This document shows, piece after piece, positions 35,046 through 44,499 of a stretch of 55,247 nucleotides of DNA (position 1 is its first letter; each line of letters starts with the position of its first letter). The position numbers and the translations under genes were made by a program. The notes under the pieces were generated by a model, which saw only the letters and a list, made by a program, of their open reading frames with translations, did no database searches and was not told the origin of the DNA. The stretch spans positions 1-55,247 of the forward strand of contig JAUWNL010000003.1 of NCBI GenBank assembly GCA_030612665.1, written 5' to 3'. This stretch comes from an archaeon (lineage in GTDB: Archaea > Nanobdellota > Nanobdellia > Pacearchaeales > UBA284).

Positions 35046-35084
35046 ATGAACTCCATGCAGGCTAAAAAAATTATAAAAAATTAA
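35046..35084 (+). other. Upstream ORF in the leader of the S-layer-like gene
   Basis: ATG at 35046 opens 12 codons (MNSMQAKKIIKN) and a TAA, 28 bases before the main start. It may be chance, or could affect translation of the surface protein. Confidence 0.2.
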
Positions 35085-35112
35085 ATTAAACTAAAAAACA
35101 AAAAAACAAAAA

Positions 35113-36480
35113 ATGAAAAGCAAACTTGGTTTGTTTTTTGTCTTATTCACCGCTTTAGTAGCAGTATTTGCTGGCGCTATAACTGTATCAGCTCTTGAAC
35201 AAGTTGATATAAAAGAAATGACAGTTTATGTTGATGGTGAACTTACTTGGTATGGCTATTGTACATACAATGGCATAAGAATCGCTCCAAACCATGAACT
35301 TCCATATATTGATGGCGGACGTGGCTGGGAATGTGAAAGTATCCAGTATAGTATTCCATCAATTGAACGTGATGAAGTACTTCCTGTAAAGGTTGTATTC
35401 ACACCACAAGAAAGTCATGACGAAGTTGTTGTTAAGAGTTGGATAAATGGTTATAGAGAAGACATAGAAGATGAAACTGCAAGATTTGATATGTTTAAGG
35501 ATTACACCTACAACAAGTATCTTTATTTGGATATTCCTTCAGATATAGATGCTAAGGAACGTTACACTCTTTATGTAGAAATACATGATAGTGAAGTTTT
35601 CGAAGGTGTTTTCAAAGCACAAATTGATCTTCAGGTTCAAAAAATCTCAAATGTTCTTGATATAAAGTCTGTTGAATTTTATGCTGGTCGTGATATTTGC
35701 GGCTGTTATAAAGAACAGATAAGCAAGGGAATTTGTGGAGAATGCTATGTTGATTTCGAAGCTGGTTCAACCTTATATGCTGATGTTGTTGTAAAAAACA
35801 TGGGCAGTCAAACTCAAAAGGATGTTTACATCACAATGAGTGTAGCTGGCGAATGTATTGAAAGAACAGTTTATTTAGGAGATCTTAATGCAGGTGAGAC
35901 TGAAAAAGTCACACTTTACATTATATTGCCTGATCAAGCTGGAACTTATGAAATAGAAGTTGAAACTTTCAATGATGATGTTAGTGCAAAGATTGAACAA
36001 ACTCTTACTGTAGCTGAAAGTGAAGCAGATGTTAGCATTATACTTGAACAAACAAGAAATAATGTTGTACAAGGCGGAAGTGCTGTTTACAGTGTTTATG
36101 TTGCAAACACAGGTTCAGCTGAAACTTTCATAGTTTCAGTAGAAGGAACAAGTGGTTGGGCAACTGCTCAGGTTAACCCTGTAACTTTCACTCTTGGTGA
36201 AGGTCAGAGTAAACTTGTTAACATATATTTGAATGTAAACGAAGAAGCTCTTGCTGCTGAACATCAATTCACAGTTAAGGTATCTTACGGTGGAGAAGTA
36301 AAAAGCTATAATTTCAGTGCAAATGTTACTGAAACTCCAGGACTTGAACTTAAGTACTTACTTTTAATAATTGGTATAGTACTTGCAGTTGCTATTTTAG
36401 TATTGTTAATCTTACTTTTAACTAGTAAGAATGGCAAGTCTAGGATAGAAAAGCCTGAAGAAGAATATAGCTATTACTAA
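35113..36480 (+). CDS. S-layer-like surface protein
   Basis: A 455-residue protein with a signal peptide (MKSKLGLFFVLFTALVAVFAGAI), a beta-rich ectodomain and a C-terminal membrane helix (LLLIIGIVLAVAILVLLILLL) with a short basic and acidic tail. Residues 190-320 and 310-400 resemble CARDB/NEW3-type Ig modules (VVKNMGSQTQKDVYI; VANTGSAETFIVSV). This layout is common for DPANN putative S-layer proteins. Cysteine pairs (CGCYKEQ and CGECY) are present. It is followed by very long T tracts, as for a highly expressed gene with strong termination. Function as a coat or adhesion protein is inferred. Confidence 0.75.
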   Translation: MKSKLGLFFVLFTALVAVFAGAITVSALEQVDIKEMTVYVDGELTWYGYCTYNGIRIAPNHELPYIDGGRGWECESIQYSIPSIERDEVLPVKVVFTPQESHDEVVVKSWINGYREDIEDETARFDMFKDYTYNKYLYLDIPSDIDAKERYTLYVEIHDSEVFEGVFKAQIDLQVQKISNVLDIKSVEFYAGRDICGCYKEQISKGICGECYVDFEAGSTLYADVVVKNMGSQTQKDVYITMSVAGECIERTVYLGDLNAGETEKVTLYIILPDQAGTYEIEVETFNDDVSAKIEQTLTVAESEADVSIILEQTRNNVVQGGSAVYSVYVANTGSAETFIVSVEGTSGWATAQVNPVTFTLGEGQSKLVNIYLNVNEEALAAEHQFTVKVSYGGEVKSYNFSANVTETPGLELKYLLLIIGIVLAVAILVLLILLLTSKNGKSRIEKPEEEYSYY

Positions 36481-36510
36481 CAAGACAAGAACAACAAACA
36501 AAACAACCAG

Positions 36511-36590
36511 TTATTTTTTTCTTTTTTTTCTTTTTTAAATTTTTTTTCTTTTTTTCTTTATTTTTTATTTTCTTTATTTTTTTTATCATG
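36511..36590 (+). terminator. Poly-T termination region
   Basis: After the S-layer-like gene the plus strand has many successive T runs of 5-10 bases over about 80 bases. Archaeal RNA polymerase ends transcripts at such U-rich stretches without a hairpin. This is the strongest such region in the window. Confidence 0.65.
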
Positions 36591-36694
36591 ATTTTTCTAT
36601 AATCTCCCATATTTTCTCTTTATTTGAAAACAAAAGTATATTTTCTCTTATAATATTTAATTTATAATAATCTTTATATATGATTTTTTGTTAT

Positions 36695-36729
36695 TTTTGC
36701 TATTGATTTTGCTATCGATTTACTATCGA
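36695..36729. repeat. Tandem repeat before the large surface protein gene
   Basis: TTTTGCTATTGA, TTTTGCTATCGA and TTTACTATCGA follow one another directly, about 30-60 bases before the ATG at 36758 and just after a TATA-like TTTATATATG. The position over the likely transcription start suits a repressor or activator site. Confidence 0.4.
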
Positions 36730-36757
36730 TATAGTGATAAAAAAGATAATAAGAAAA

Positions 36758-39088
36758 ATGACAAAAATACCAAAGAAATTTTTATTGGCGTCTGTGTTTC
36801 TATTGTTATTAATCCCAATTATTCCCCTCGTAGCAGCTGATTTTTCTATAGAAACAGAAATGACTACTAATTCTGTATGCCCAACCCATACAATTCTTAT
36901 ACAAGATATAGTAACTAGTACTGTGAATGCTCCATACAGTGTGACAATCACAGGTCCTGCTGCGTCATTCACAACTGCAGTGCCTCCAGGTTTTTATCTT
37001 GAAGCAGGCCAGAGCCAAACTGTTTTCTTATATATAACACCTCCAAGTAGCACCATGCCTAACACATATGAATTAATTGTTACTATTGAAAGCCAAGGCA
37101 CAAGCAAACAAGTAACTCATGATATTATTGTTGAAAATTGTCATAGTACGTCATTAACAGCCTCACCAAAGACAATTGAGATTTGTTCATGTGATGAAAC
37201 TGACGTTATTCTTACTCTTGAGAATCAGGGAGAGTATCTTGAAGAATATGAATTATCTGCTGAAGGTTTTGCAAGCAGCTGGATAACTCTATCTTCTGAT
37301 GAAATTGACTTGCTGCCTGATAGCAGCATAGATCTTACTGCACATATCCAAGTTCCTTGTGGAAAAGCAGGAGATTATGAAATCACTTTTAATGTTGAAT
37401 CAAAAAATTCTATAGCAGAAGCATCTGACAATGTTCTTATCAAAGTTTATCCTTGTTATGATTTTATTATTAGTACAGAAAAAACTCTTTATGAAGTATG
37501 TGAGAAAAATGATATAATAATTCCTGTTTCAATTAAAAATCTTGGAACTCAAGATAACACTTATAAAATAAATTTTGATGGTCCAAATTGGGCAAGTATT
37601 GATATGAAAGAAATCTCAATCAACAAAGGAGAATCAGACTCATTCAATATAAATGTAGCCCCACCATTAAGAACAACAGGTCAGTTCACACTCGAATTAG
37701 AAATAATGTCAATAAATGGCAAAGTCATAAAAAAAGAAGAAATCACAATTGATTCAATAAAATGTTATGATTTTTCTATAAGTATTGAAGAAGAACAAGA
37801 AATAATTTGTAATGGTCTTAGCACTACTTACGCTATTGATCTTAAAAACTATGGCAAGTTTGATGCAACATACTCCATAGTTCTTGAAGGACCTTCATGG
37901 GCAACTCTCAGCCAAGATGAAATTTTCTTAAATCCTAATGAAAAGAAATCACTAACACTTACTGTTGCACCCCCAGAAAATACTTTTGCTCAATCTTATG
38001 AAATAAAAATAAAAGCAACAGACCAAGAAACAAAGCTTAGTGGAGAAGATTCTTTGAGTGTTACAACAGCTACACAAAAACAATGTTATCAACCTTTCAT
38101 TACAACTGAAAAAGAAATCTTTGAAGTAGCACGAGACAATACTGCTACAGCATTATTTATAATTGAAAACAAAGGAACTCAAGAAGGAATTTATGATATT
38201 GTCGTTACTGGCACAGCCACACAATTCTCCCAGATAAATCCTGGAACTATTACAATAAAACCAGCAAAAGCTGAAAATCTTTATCTTTATATTGCTCCAT
38301 CTCCAGATGTGGATCTTGGAACTTACACTGCTACTATAACAGCAAGACTCAAAGATTCGACAATTCTCGCAACAAAAACAATCACAATTAATGTTATTGA
38401 AGGAAAAGAAACAGAACCAACAGTAACACCAGCTCTTGATCTCGGAAAAATATGGGGCAATATTATAAATTTCTTCAAAGGCATTTTCACATTTGAAAAA
38501 GAACCAGAAGATGAAGTTATAATAATTGGCGAAGGCGAAGCTGAAGCTGAAGCTGAAGCAGAAAGTGAAAGCGAGGCAGAAGCTGAAGCAGAAGGAGAAT
38601 CAGAAGGCGAGGGTGAACCAGTTACTGGAACTGCTCCTTATCTTGTTAAAGACATTCCAAACATTAAAATAGGAATTAATGAAGCTTATACTCTTGACCT
38701 TAATGAATATTTTGGAGACCCAGATGATGATGCTTTATTTTATACTGCAGTCAAGCCTATCAACATAACTCTTCAAATGGTTCAAAACGTTGTAACAATA
38801 AAACCAGAGAATGGTTTTGAAGGTGAAAGAATAATTATCTTTTATGCAAGTGATGGAGTAGATACAGTAACAAGCAATGACATTACAATAACTGTTGGTC
38901 AAGCAACTGAAAAAGAAGTTGCAATAGATTTTGCAAGAATCCTAAGTGATTATAAATATTATTTTATTGGCGCTGCAATTATTATTCTCATTATCATAAT
39001 TCTTTTAAGCGGACTTGGAGAGAAAATTGTTGATTTCTTTGAAGAAGAAGTTGAAGAAAAACCAAAGAATAACAATAAGAAAAAATAA
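36758..39088 (+). CDS. Large surface protein with repeated NEW3-like domains and acidic linker
   Basis: A 776-residue protein from ATG 36758. The signal peptide (KFLLASVFLLLLIPIIPLVAA) precedes five or so Ig-like repeats of about 100 residues, each with phrases such as GPNWASIDM, GPSWATLSQ and a cysteine near its start. A linker of Gly/Glu/Ala/Ser follows, then a cadherin-like tail domain (LNEYFGDPDDDALFY) and a membrane helix (YYFIGAAIIILIIIILLSGL) with an acidic/basic cytoplasmic end. The GTG start 24 bases upstream is less likely. It is a probable S-layer or adhesin protein, related in layout to the neighbour before it. Confidence 0.75.
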   Translation: MTKIPKKFLLASVFLLLLIPIIPLVAADFSIETEMTTNSVCPTHTILIQDIVTSTVNAPYSVTITGPAASFTTAVPPGFYLEAGQSQTVFLYITPPSSTMPNTYELIVTIESQGTSKQVTHDIIVENCHSTSLTASPKTIEICSCDETDVILTLENQGEYLEEYELSAEGFASSWITLSSDEIDLLPDSSIDLTAHIQVPCGKAGDYEITFNVESKNSIAEASDNVLIKVYPCYDFIISTEKTLYEVCEKNDIIIPVSIKNLGTQDNTYKINFDGPNWASIDMKEISINKGESDSFNINVAPPLRTTGQFTLELEIMSINGKVIKKEEITIDSIKCYDFSISIEEEQEIICNGLSTTYAIDLKNYGKFDATYSIVLEGPSWATLSQDEIFLNPNEKKSLTLTVAPPENTFAQSYEIKIKATDQETKLSGEDSLSVTTATQKQCYQPFITTEKEIFEVARDNTATALFIIENKGTQEGIYDIVVTGTATQFSQINPGTITIKPAKAENLYLYIAPSPDVDLGTYTATITARLKDSTILATKTITINVIEGKETEPTVTPALDLGKIWGNIINFFKGIFTFEKEPEDEVIIIGEGEAEAEAEAESESEAEAEAEGESEGEGEPVTGTAPYLVKDIPNIKIGINEAYTLDLNEYFGDPDDDALFYTAVKPINITLQMVQNVVTIKPENGFEGERIIIFYASDGVDTVTSNDITITVGQATEKEVAIDFARILSDYKYYFIGAAIIILIIIILLSGLGEKIVDFFEEEVEEKPKNNNKKK
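38530..38622 (+). repeat. Low-complexity Gly/Glu/Ala/Ser linker repeat
   Basis: Repeats of GAAGCT/GAAGCA-type codons encode an acidic EAEAEAESESEAEAEAEGES linker before the final domain. A similar linker is present in the surface protein at 47254-49050. These look like slippage-prone tracts that may vary in length. Confidence 0.7.
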
Positions 39089-39100
39089 GTTTCTAGTATT

Positions 39101-41494
39101 CTAAACCTTCAAACTAATTATTCTACTGATACCTTCATGCATTGTGGCTCCATAAAGAGTATCTGCTTGGCTCATTGTTGCATCATTATGGCTGATTATT
39201 ATATATTGAGATTGTTTTATATGGCTTCTTAATAATGAAGAAAGCTTTTCACTGTTGTGTTTATCAAGAGCTGCATCAATCTCATCGAGAATATAAAAAC
39301 AATAAGGCTTGAATTCTTGAATAGCGAAAATAAAGGAGATAGCTACAATAACTTTTTCCCCTCCTGATAACGATGAGGCATCAACTTCTTTACCCTTTCC
39401 AATTTTCACGATTATGTCAACTCCACCAGAAAAAGGATCTTGTTTGTTTTCAAGTTCTAACAAGGCTTTGCCTTTATCACTAAGCTTTATAAAATTATTG
39501 CCAAACCCTTCATTAAGTCTATTGAAAGTTTCCATAAAAGAACTTTTCTTTTTTTTGTCTACTTCATCAATAATCTTTAGGATTTCATCTTTCTCTTCCT
39601 TGAGCTTGTTAACTTTTTCTAGAATTTCATCATATTCTGCCTTGACCTTATCATAAACCTCCAGGGCCCTGAGGTTGACTGAACCAATTTCATCAATTTC
39701 TTTTATAGCTCTTCTGAGTTTATTTTCAAAATCAAATCTAGTTCTTCCTTTACTGATTTCTTTTATTTTTTCTTCTATATCCTTATACTCTTGAAACTCG
39801 CTTGTGAAAGCCTCTTGTTCAGCATCTATCTTAGCTTTTTCAATCCTTAAGTTATTAACTTCATTTTCTATAATCTTTGCATTACTTTCCTTAGCAACAA
39901 CATTTTTTTCATGTTCCTTGAGTTGCTCCCCCAGTTTGCTTTTCTTTTCAAGGAGTTTTTGAAATTCCCCTGTAAGACGTTTGCCTACTTTTTCTTTATC
40001 AAATACTTGCTTTTCTTTAATTCCTTTTTCTTTGAGCATTTTTTCCACAGAAGATTTAATTTCCTGTTTTTCTTTAGTGCTTTTCTTTATAATATTTCTA
40101 ATTTTATCAATATCTTTTTTTGCAAGACTTATTTCAAGATCAATATCTCGCCTTTGAGGAATTTTTTCCATATCTATTGTTTCAAGAACTTTGTCAAGCC
40201 TTTCTATATCTATTTTTCCGATTTTTTCAAGCTTTTTACAGTCTTTATCTATTTCTTTGATAATTTCCTGAACTTTTGGGGTGAGATTATAAATATCTTT
40301 TTCATCAATAAGTTTCTGGAGCTCTTGACGATATCTCTCCATTTTCCCAATAAAATCAGAAATTAATGAAAAGTTAGTGGCTGCCTGCTTAATCTTTTCA
40401 ACTATTTTTTTAATCTCAGCCTTATAGTCAATAACCTCATACCCTTCACCCCTCTCGCTTTCAAGTTTTTCAATTTCTTTGAGTATAGAGGTAATTTCAT
40501 TATTCAAACCTATCATCCTTTTTTCTATGTTGCTGTATTGTTCTTTATAATGTTCAAGCTTAATATTAACAACTGCACTTTCTGATTTAAGATCAGAAAT
40601 TTGATTGAACAATGATTCTTGTTCAACTCCAGACGTGCTCTTTATATTTTCATCAATCTCATTTACTTGTTTTTTTATCTTATTAATTTCTTCTTGAATA
40701 ATATTGACTTTATTATTTTGTTTTCCAATAATTTTTTCCTTCTCTCCAATTTTCTTGTTGAATCTAGCTCCCAAATTTTCTTTTTCCCCCATTTTCTTGA
40801 AAATAAGGCAAGCCTTATATCTTCGAATAGCTTTCTTAAGATTTTTATATTTCAATGCCTGTGCTCTTTCTTTATCAAGATTTCTTAAGTAGGCTGTTCT
40901 CTGATTGAGAATGATTTCAACTTCCTTGAGCTTGTTCTCAGTCTTTTCTAATTCTCTAAGACTTCTCTTCTTACGTTCTTCATAGATACTAATTCCTGCA
41001 ATATCTTCGATAATCCCACGTCTTTCTTCAGAATGCATTTTAACAAATTGGTCAATTTCTGCCTGAAGAATTATGTTGAAACCATAAGGGTCAATTCCCG
41101 CCTGTGCCAAAAGCTCTAGGACTTCTTGCCTGGTTTTAGTTTGATTATTTATTTTATAGATGCTTGAACCAGTTTTCTTTACAATTCTGGATATTGCAAC
41201 TTCTTTTTCTGGCAACGAAAAAGTATTGTCAGAATTATCAAAAACCATAGTTACTTTAGCTTGTTGTGCAGCTTTCCCTTCTTTACCTCCATGAAAAATC
41301 AAGTTAGAGGCTCTCAAAGCCCTCATACTCTTAACCCTTAATCTTCCAAGAACAAAACAAATAGCGTCAGCTAAGTTACTCTTGCCTGCTCCATTAGGTC
41401 CAACCACAACATTCAAACCTTTTTCAAGCAAAAGATCAGTTGGATGAGCAAATGACTTGAAACCTTGAAGTGTTAATTTTTTTATATGTGGCAT
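39101..41494 (-). CDS. smc: Short SMC-family ATPase lacking a clear hinge
   Basis: A 797-residue SMC-like chromosome protein. Head motifs are complete: Walker A GPNGAGKSN, the QAEIDQFVKM region, signature LSGGEK and Walker B FYILDEIDAAL. Two coiled-coil arms lie between. Normal archaeal and bacterial SMC have about 1170 residues with a globular hinge of about 150 between the arms. Here the middle (residues about 340-440) is charged helix without the Gly-rich hinge features, and no CxxC hook as in Rad50 is visible. It may dimerise by coils alone. The gene is complete. Confidence 0.88.
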   Translation of the reverse strand: MPHIKKLTLQGFKSFAHPTDLLLEKGLNVVVGPNGAGKSNLADAICFVLGRLRVKSMRALRASNLIFHGGKEGKAAQQAKVTMVFDNSDNTFSLPEKEVAISRIVKKTGSSIYKINNQTKTRQEVLELLAQAGIDPYGFNIILQAEIDQFVKMHSEERRGIIEDIAGISIYEERKKRSLRELEKTENKLKEVEIILNQRTAYLRNLDKERAQALKYKNLKKAIRRYKACLIFKKMGEKENLGARFNKKIGEKEKIIGKQNNKVNIIQEEINKIKKQVNEIDENIKSTSGVEQESLFNQISDLKSESAVVNIKLEHYKEQYSNIEKRMIGLNNEITSILKEIEKLESERGEGYEVIDYKAEIKKIVEKIKQAATNFSLISDFIGKMERYRQELQKLIDEKDIYNLTPKVQEIIKEIDKDCKKLEKIGKIDIERLDKVLETIDMEKIPQRRDIDLEISLAKKDIDKIRNIIKKSTKEKQEIKSSVEKMLKEKGIKEKQVFDKEKVGKRLTGEFQKLLEKKSKLGEQLKEHEKNVVAKESNAKIIENEVNNLRIEKAKIDAEQEAFTSEFQEYKDIEEKIKEISKGRTRFDFENKLRRAIKEIDEIGSVNLRALEVYDKVKAEYDEILEKVNKLKEEKDEILKIIDEVDKKKKSSFMETFNRLNEGFGNNFIKLSDKGKALLELENKQDPFSGGVDIIVKIGKGKEVDASSLSGGEKVIVAISFIFAIQEFKPYCFYILDEIDAALDKHNSEKLSSLLRSHIKQSQYIIISHNDATMSQADTLYGATMHEGISRIISLKV

Positions 41495-41602
41495 TTTTTC
41501 CTCCTTTTTTATTCCTTTATACTTCTTCGAGGCAAAACCATTATTTAAAATTTATTATGGTGGAAAAGAAAGATATTTATAACATTTTACTTGAATACAT
41601 CT

Positions 41603-43189
41603 ATGAAAAAGTGGGGGATCTTTGGAATTTTGATATTAGTATTCCTTACAATTATTTTTATTAGCGGCTGTATTGAAGAAGATATTGAGAATATTCCTGA
41701 ATCTGAATTGCAAGAAATATGTGCAGGAGAATCCTGGCCTTCTGATGGTTGTAATGTTATAGAGGATTTACAAGGGAGACAATTATGTGAAAAATGTAAG
41801 GAGTTGTTAGGTTATGTAAAAACCGATGGTGAAGGCCCAGAAGGAGGAGTAGCATCTAATTCTCAATTTAGTCTTATTGAAGGTGACAGTGAAAGTTGGA
41901 TGGTAGTAGAATCAATAATTGGAGTATATGTACCAAGCCCAACATGGTTTAGATTTGATTATCTAAATGAAGGGCCATCTTTAAGATGCAAACAATTTGC
42001 AAACTTAGAAAATGCTCAAAATAATGTTAAGCCATTAGGTGAAGCAGTTGTAGATTATGTTGGAACAACAACTGAACCTTATTTATTTGAATTTGGTGAA
42101 CGAGGTACAACTTTTGTTAATTTAGTTGTTGGTGTTTTAAACTTTCCTCCAAATAATTATGCTATTTATCAGGGTGAAGCAGAAGAAGTACAAGAAGATG
42201 GTTATCCTATACCAAAAGAAGGCCTTGAAGCAGAGGCGATTTTTAGTGCTGATAATATAGTTCAGGTTACTTCTTTTACAGGAGAAGGATTATCTGCTGA
42301 TCCGGACTTTAGTCCAGATGGAAGACAGATAGCTTTTAGTAGACTTACTAAAACAGGTGAGGATAAAAATGGAAATATGTATATTATAAATATCGATGGA
42401 ACAGGGCTCACTAAAATCGGACATGAATATCTTTATGATCCTTCTTGGAGTCCTATTGATAATAGAATATTATGTTATGGAGGAGAAGATAGTGATTTAT
42501 ATATAATTGATTTAAATGTAGATAAAACAAATGCAGTTCCTTTTGGCATGAAAAACTCACATTTAGCAATATGGAGTCCTGATGCAACAAAGATTGCTTA
42601 TGCAGTTTATGATAATAGTAATGCACCTGTCCCATCAAGTGATCCAACTTGTGATGGAACAGGAGTTTTAGGTTCAATTTGGATTATGAATTCTGATGGA
42701 ACTGGAAAAACTCAATTAACAACTGAAGAAGAGGGTTATTGCAGTGGTCCATCTTTTAGTCCAGATGGCTCAAAAATTGTTTATAACAAAGGATTCATTC
42801 ATGGCAGTACACCTTTTTTAATTCACAGACCAGCACATGAAATTTGGGTAATGAACAGTGACGGCTCAAACAAGCATGCAATCTATAAACCAGAAGCTAG
42901 CATACATTATATGTATCAAAATGCTTGGAGTAAAAATAATGAAATTATGTTTCCAAGAATTTGGTGGAAAAGAAGACCTCAAATATGGAGTATAAACTCT
43001 GATGGAACTAATCCTCAATGTTTGATTAAAGTTCCAGAACTTTCTCAACCAGAAGATGCTGCTCATGAATTTATGTATGGCGATGTTGCCTGGGATAAAA
43101 CTGGAACTAAAATAGTATCAACACAAGAAATAAATCCAGGACCAGATATTTATGAGGATTGCAATATTGTTATATTTTCTTTAGAATGA
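41603..43189 (+). CDS. TolB-like beta-propeller lipoprotein
   Basis: A 528-residue protein from ATG 41603. The signal MKKWGIFGILILVFLTIIFISGC ends in a good lipobox (ISGC), so the protein is likely lipid-anchored by Lgt. After a unique region of about 200 residues (cysteines near the start) come PD40/TolB-like blades: DPDFSPDGRQIAFSR, DPSWSPIDNRIL, IWSPDATKIAYAV, SFSPDGSKIVYNK and INIDGTG/MNSDGTG. Such propellers bind partners in the envelope. It is translated together with its paralogue downstream through an ATGA overlap. Confidence 0.82.
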   Translation: MKKWGIFGILILVFLTIIFISGCIEEDIENIPESELQEICAGESWPSDGCNVIEDLQGRQLCEKCKELLGYVKTDGEGPEGGVASNSQFSLIEGDSESWMVVESIIGVYVPSPTWFRFDYLNEGPSLRCKQFANLENAQNNVKPLGEAVVDYVGTTTEPYLFEFGERGTTFVNLVVGVLNFPPNNYAIYQGEAEEVQEDGYPIPKEGLEAEAIFSADNIVQVTSFTGEGLSADPDFSPDGRQIAFSRLTKTGEDKNGNMYIINIDGTGLTKIGHEYLYDPSWSPIDNRILCYGGEDSDLYIIDLNVDKTNAVPFGMKNSHLAIWSPDATKIAYAVYDNSNAPVPSSDPTCDGTGVLGSIWIMNSDGTGKTQLTTEEEGYCSGPSFSPDGSKIVYNKGFIHGSTPFLIHRPAHEIWVMNSDGSNKHAIYKPEASIHYMYQNAWSKNNEIMFPRIWWKRRPQIWSINSDGTNPQCLIKVPELSQPEDAAHEFMYGDVAWDKTGTKIVSTQEINPGPDIYEDCNIVIFSLE

Positions 43190-44163
43190 AATCAAAATAT
43201 ATTGTGATTGGAATAATAATTTTAGTGATAATAGTTGGGGTTATTTTTATTATTAATCCTTTTAAACAAGAAGCAGAAACAGGAGATGGGGGAAATGGAC
43301 AAACATCTGAATCTGTTGAACCTCTTGAAGTAACCCAGCTCACTTCTTTTGAAAATGCTATTGACCCAGATTGGAGCCCTGATGGAAGCCAAATTGTTTT
43401 TTGTCGTATGCAGGGGCAGACTCAAACTCTATACTTAATCAATGCTGATGGAACTGGACTCACAGAAATTGGCCTGGGGTTTGACCCATCCTGGAGTCCT
43501 GTAGAAGATAACATAGCATACGAATTGAACAATCAGATTTACACTATGAACTCTGATGGGAAGGACAATTCTCCATTGACAACTGAGCCAAGCAATTCCC
43601 AGCCTGCTTGGAATCCAGATGGAACTAAAATTGCATATACTCATTATGAATCTGGAAAACCATCAATTTGGATAATGAATTCTAATGGAACAGAAAAAAC
43701 TCAACTTACTACAGAAGAGGATGAGCCATGTTCCTGGCAGTCTTTTAGTTATGATGGCTCAAAAATCGTTTATATTAAAGGACAAGTATGGTATCCTAGT
43801 TCTGAAAGATTTCCAAAAGTGCCAAATGAGATTTGGATTATGAATAATGATGGCTCAAACAAACATCAGATATATGCTCCAAGTGATACTTATCAGTGGA
43901 TATTCCAACGAGCATGGAATAAAAATGAGGAGATTATATTTGGAACATCTCCCCTCCAAGAAATAAAAATTCCAGAAATTGGGATTATAAATAGTGATGG
44001 TAGTAATCTTAGATTTATACTTAATCCTCCAATGGATTCTTTAGGTATGCCTGAATGTATTTATGGTGATACTGTTTGGGATAATTTTGGGACTAAAATA
44101 GCACTCACTAAAAAAATGATAGATGGACCAATCAACATCGCTACTGTTTCTTGGGAAGAATAA
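43186..44163 (+). CDS. TolB-like beta-propeller protein, membrane-anchored
   Basis: A 325-residue protein starting MKSKYIVIGIIILVIIVGVI. A single N-terminal helix anchors it; no cysteine follows, so it is not lipid-modified. Six blades share wording with the upstream gene, including DPDWSPDGSQIVFCR, DPSWSPVEDNIAY, AWNPDGTKIAYT and IWIMNSNGTEKTQLT. The two are clearly tandem duplicates. Start codon overlaps the preceding stop. The partner or cargo is unknown. Confidence 0.82.
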   Translation: MKSKYIVIGIIILVIIVGVIFIINPFKQEAETGDGGNGQTSESVEPLEVTQLTSFENAIDPDWSPDGSQIVFCRMQGQTQTLYLINADGTGLTEIGLGFDPSWSPVEDNIAYELNNQIYTMNSDGKDNSPLTTEPSNSQPAWNPDGTKIAYTHYESGKPSIWIMNSNGTEKTQLTTEEDEPCSWQSFSYDGSKIVYIKGQVWYPSSERFPKVPNEIWIMNNDGSNKHQIYAPSDTYQWIFQRAWNKNEEIIFGTSPLQEIKIPEIGIINSDGSNLRFILNPPMDSLGMPECIYGDTVWDNFGTKIALTKKMIDGPINIATVSWEE

Positions 44164-44176
44164 ATTAAAATATAAA

Positions 44177-44389
44177 ATGAAAAGAATATTAAAAAAAATT
44201 AATAAACCCCAAAAAATCTTCTTTGCAATCCTTATAGCTTTTGCAGTTATTTCTTTTTGGAGGGGAGTTTGGGGTTTAATGGATTTATATTTATTTCCAA
44301 ATGATTATGAACTAAGTCTTTGGATATCAGTAATGCTTGGTATTGGGATTCTTATCCTCAGTGGATACTCACTTAGAAAATTGATTTAG
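44177..44389 (+). CDS. Small membrane protein (70 aa)
   Basis: A 70-residue protein starting MKRILKKINKPQKIFFAILI with two membrane helices, the first carrying FWRGVWGLMDLYLFP and the second GIGILILSGYSLRKLI. I have the impression of similar small proteins in DPANN and CPR genomes but cannot name a family. It follows the propeller gene by 13 bases and may be co-expressed. The ORF-track start (44123) would overlap the propeller gene and is rejected. Confidence 0.6.
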   Translation: MKRILKKINKPQKIFFAILIAFAVISFWRGVWGLMDLYLFPNDYELSLWISVMLGIGILILSGYSLRKLI

Positions 44390-44499
44390 AAAATTAATAT
44401 CCTCTCTTTTAATGTTTTTTTATATGTTTAAAATTATTTAAAATTTATTATGCTGAATTAAACGATACTCTTTTATACTTCTTGTCCCTATTTTTTATT

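Noticed and set aside
38530-38622. Repeated GAAGCT units as a CRISPR or minisatellite
   Set aside because: The units are contiguous, in frame and encode an acidic linker; there are no spacers.
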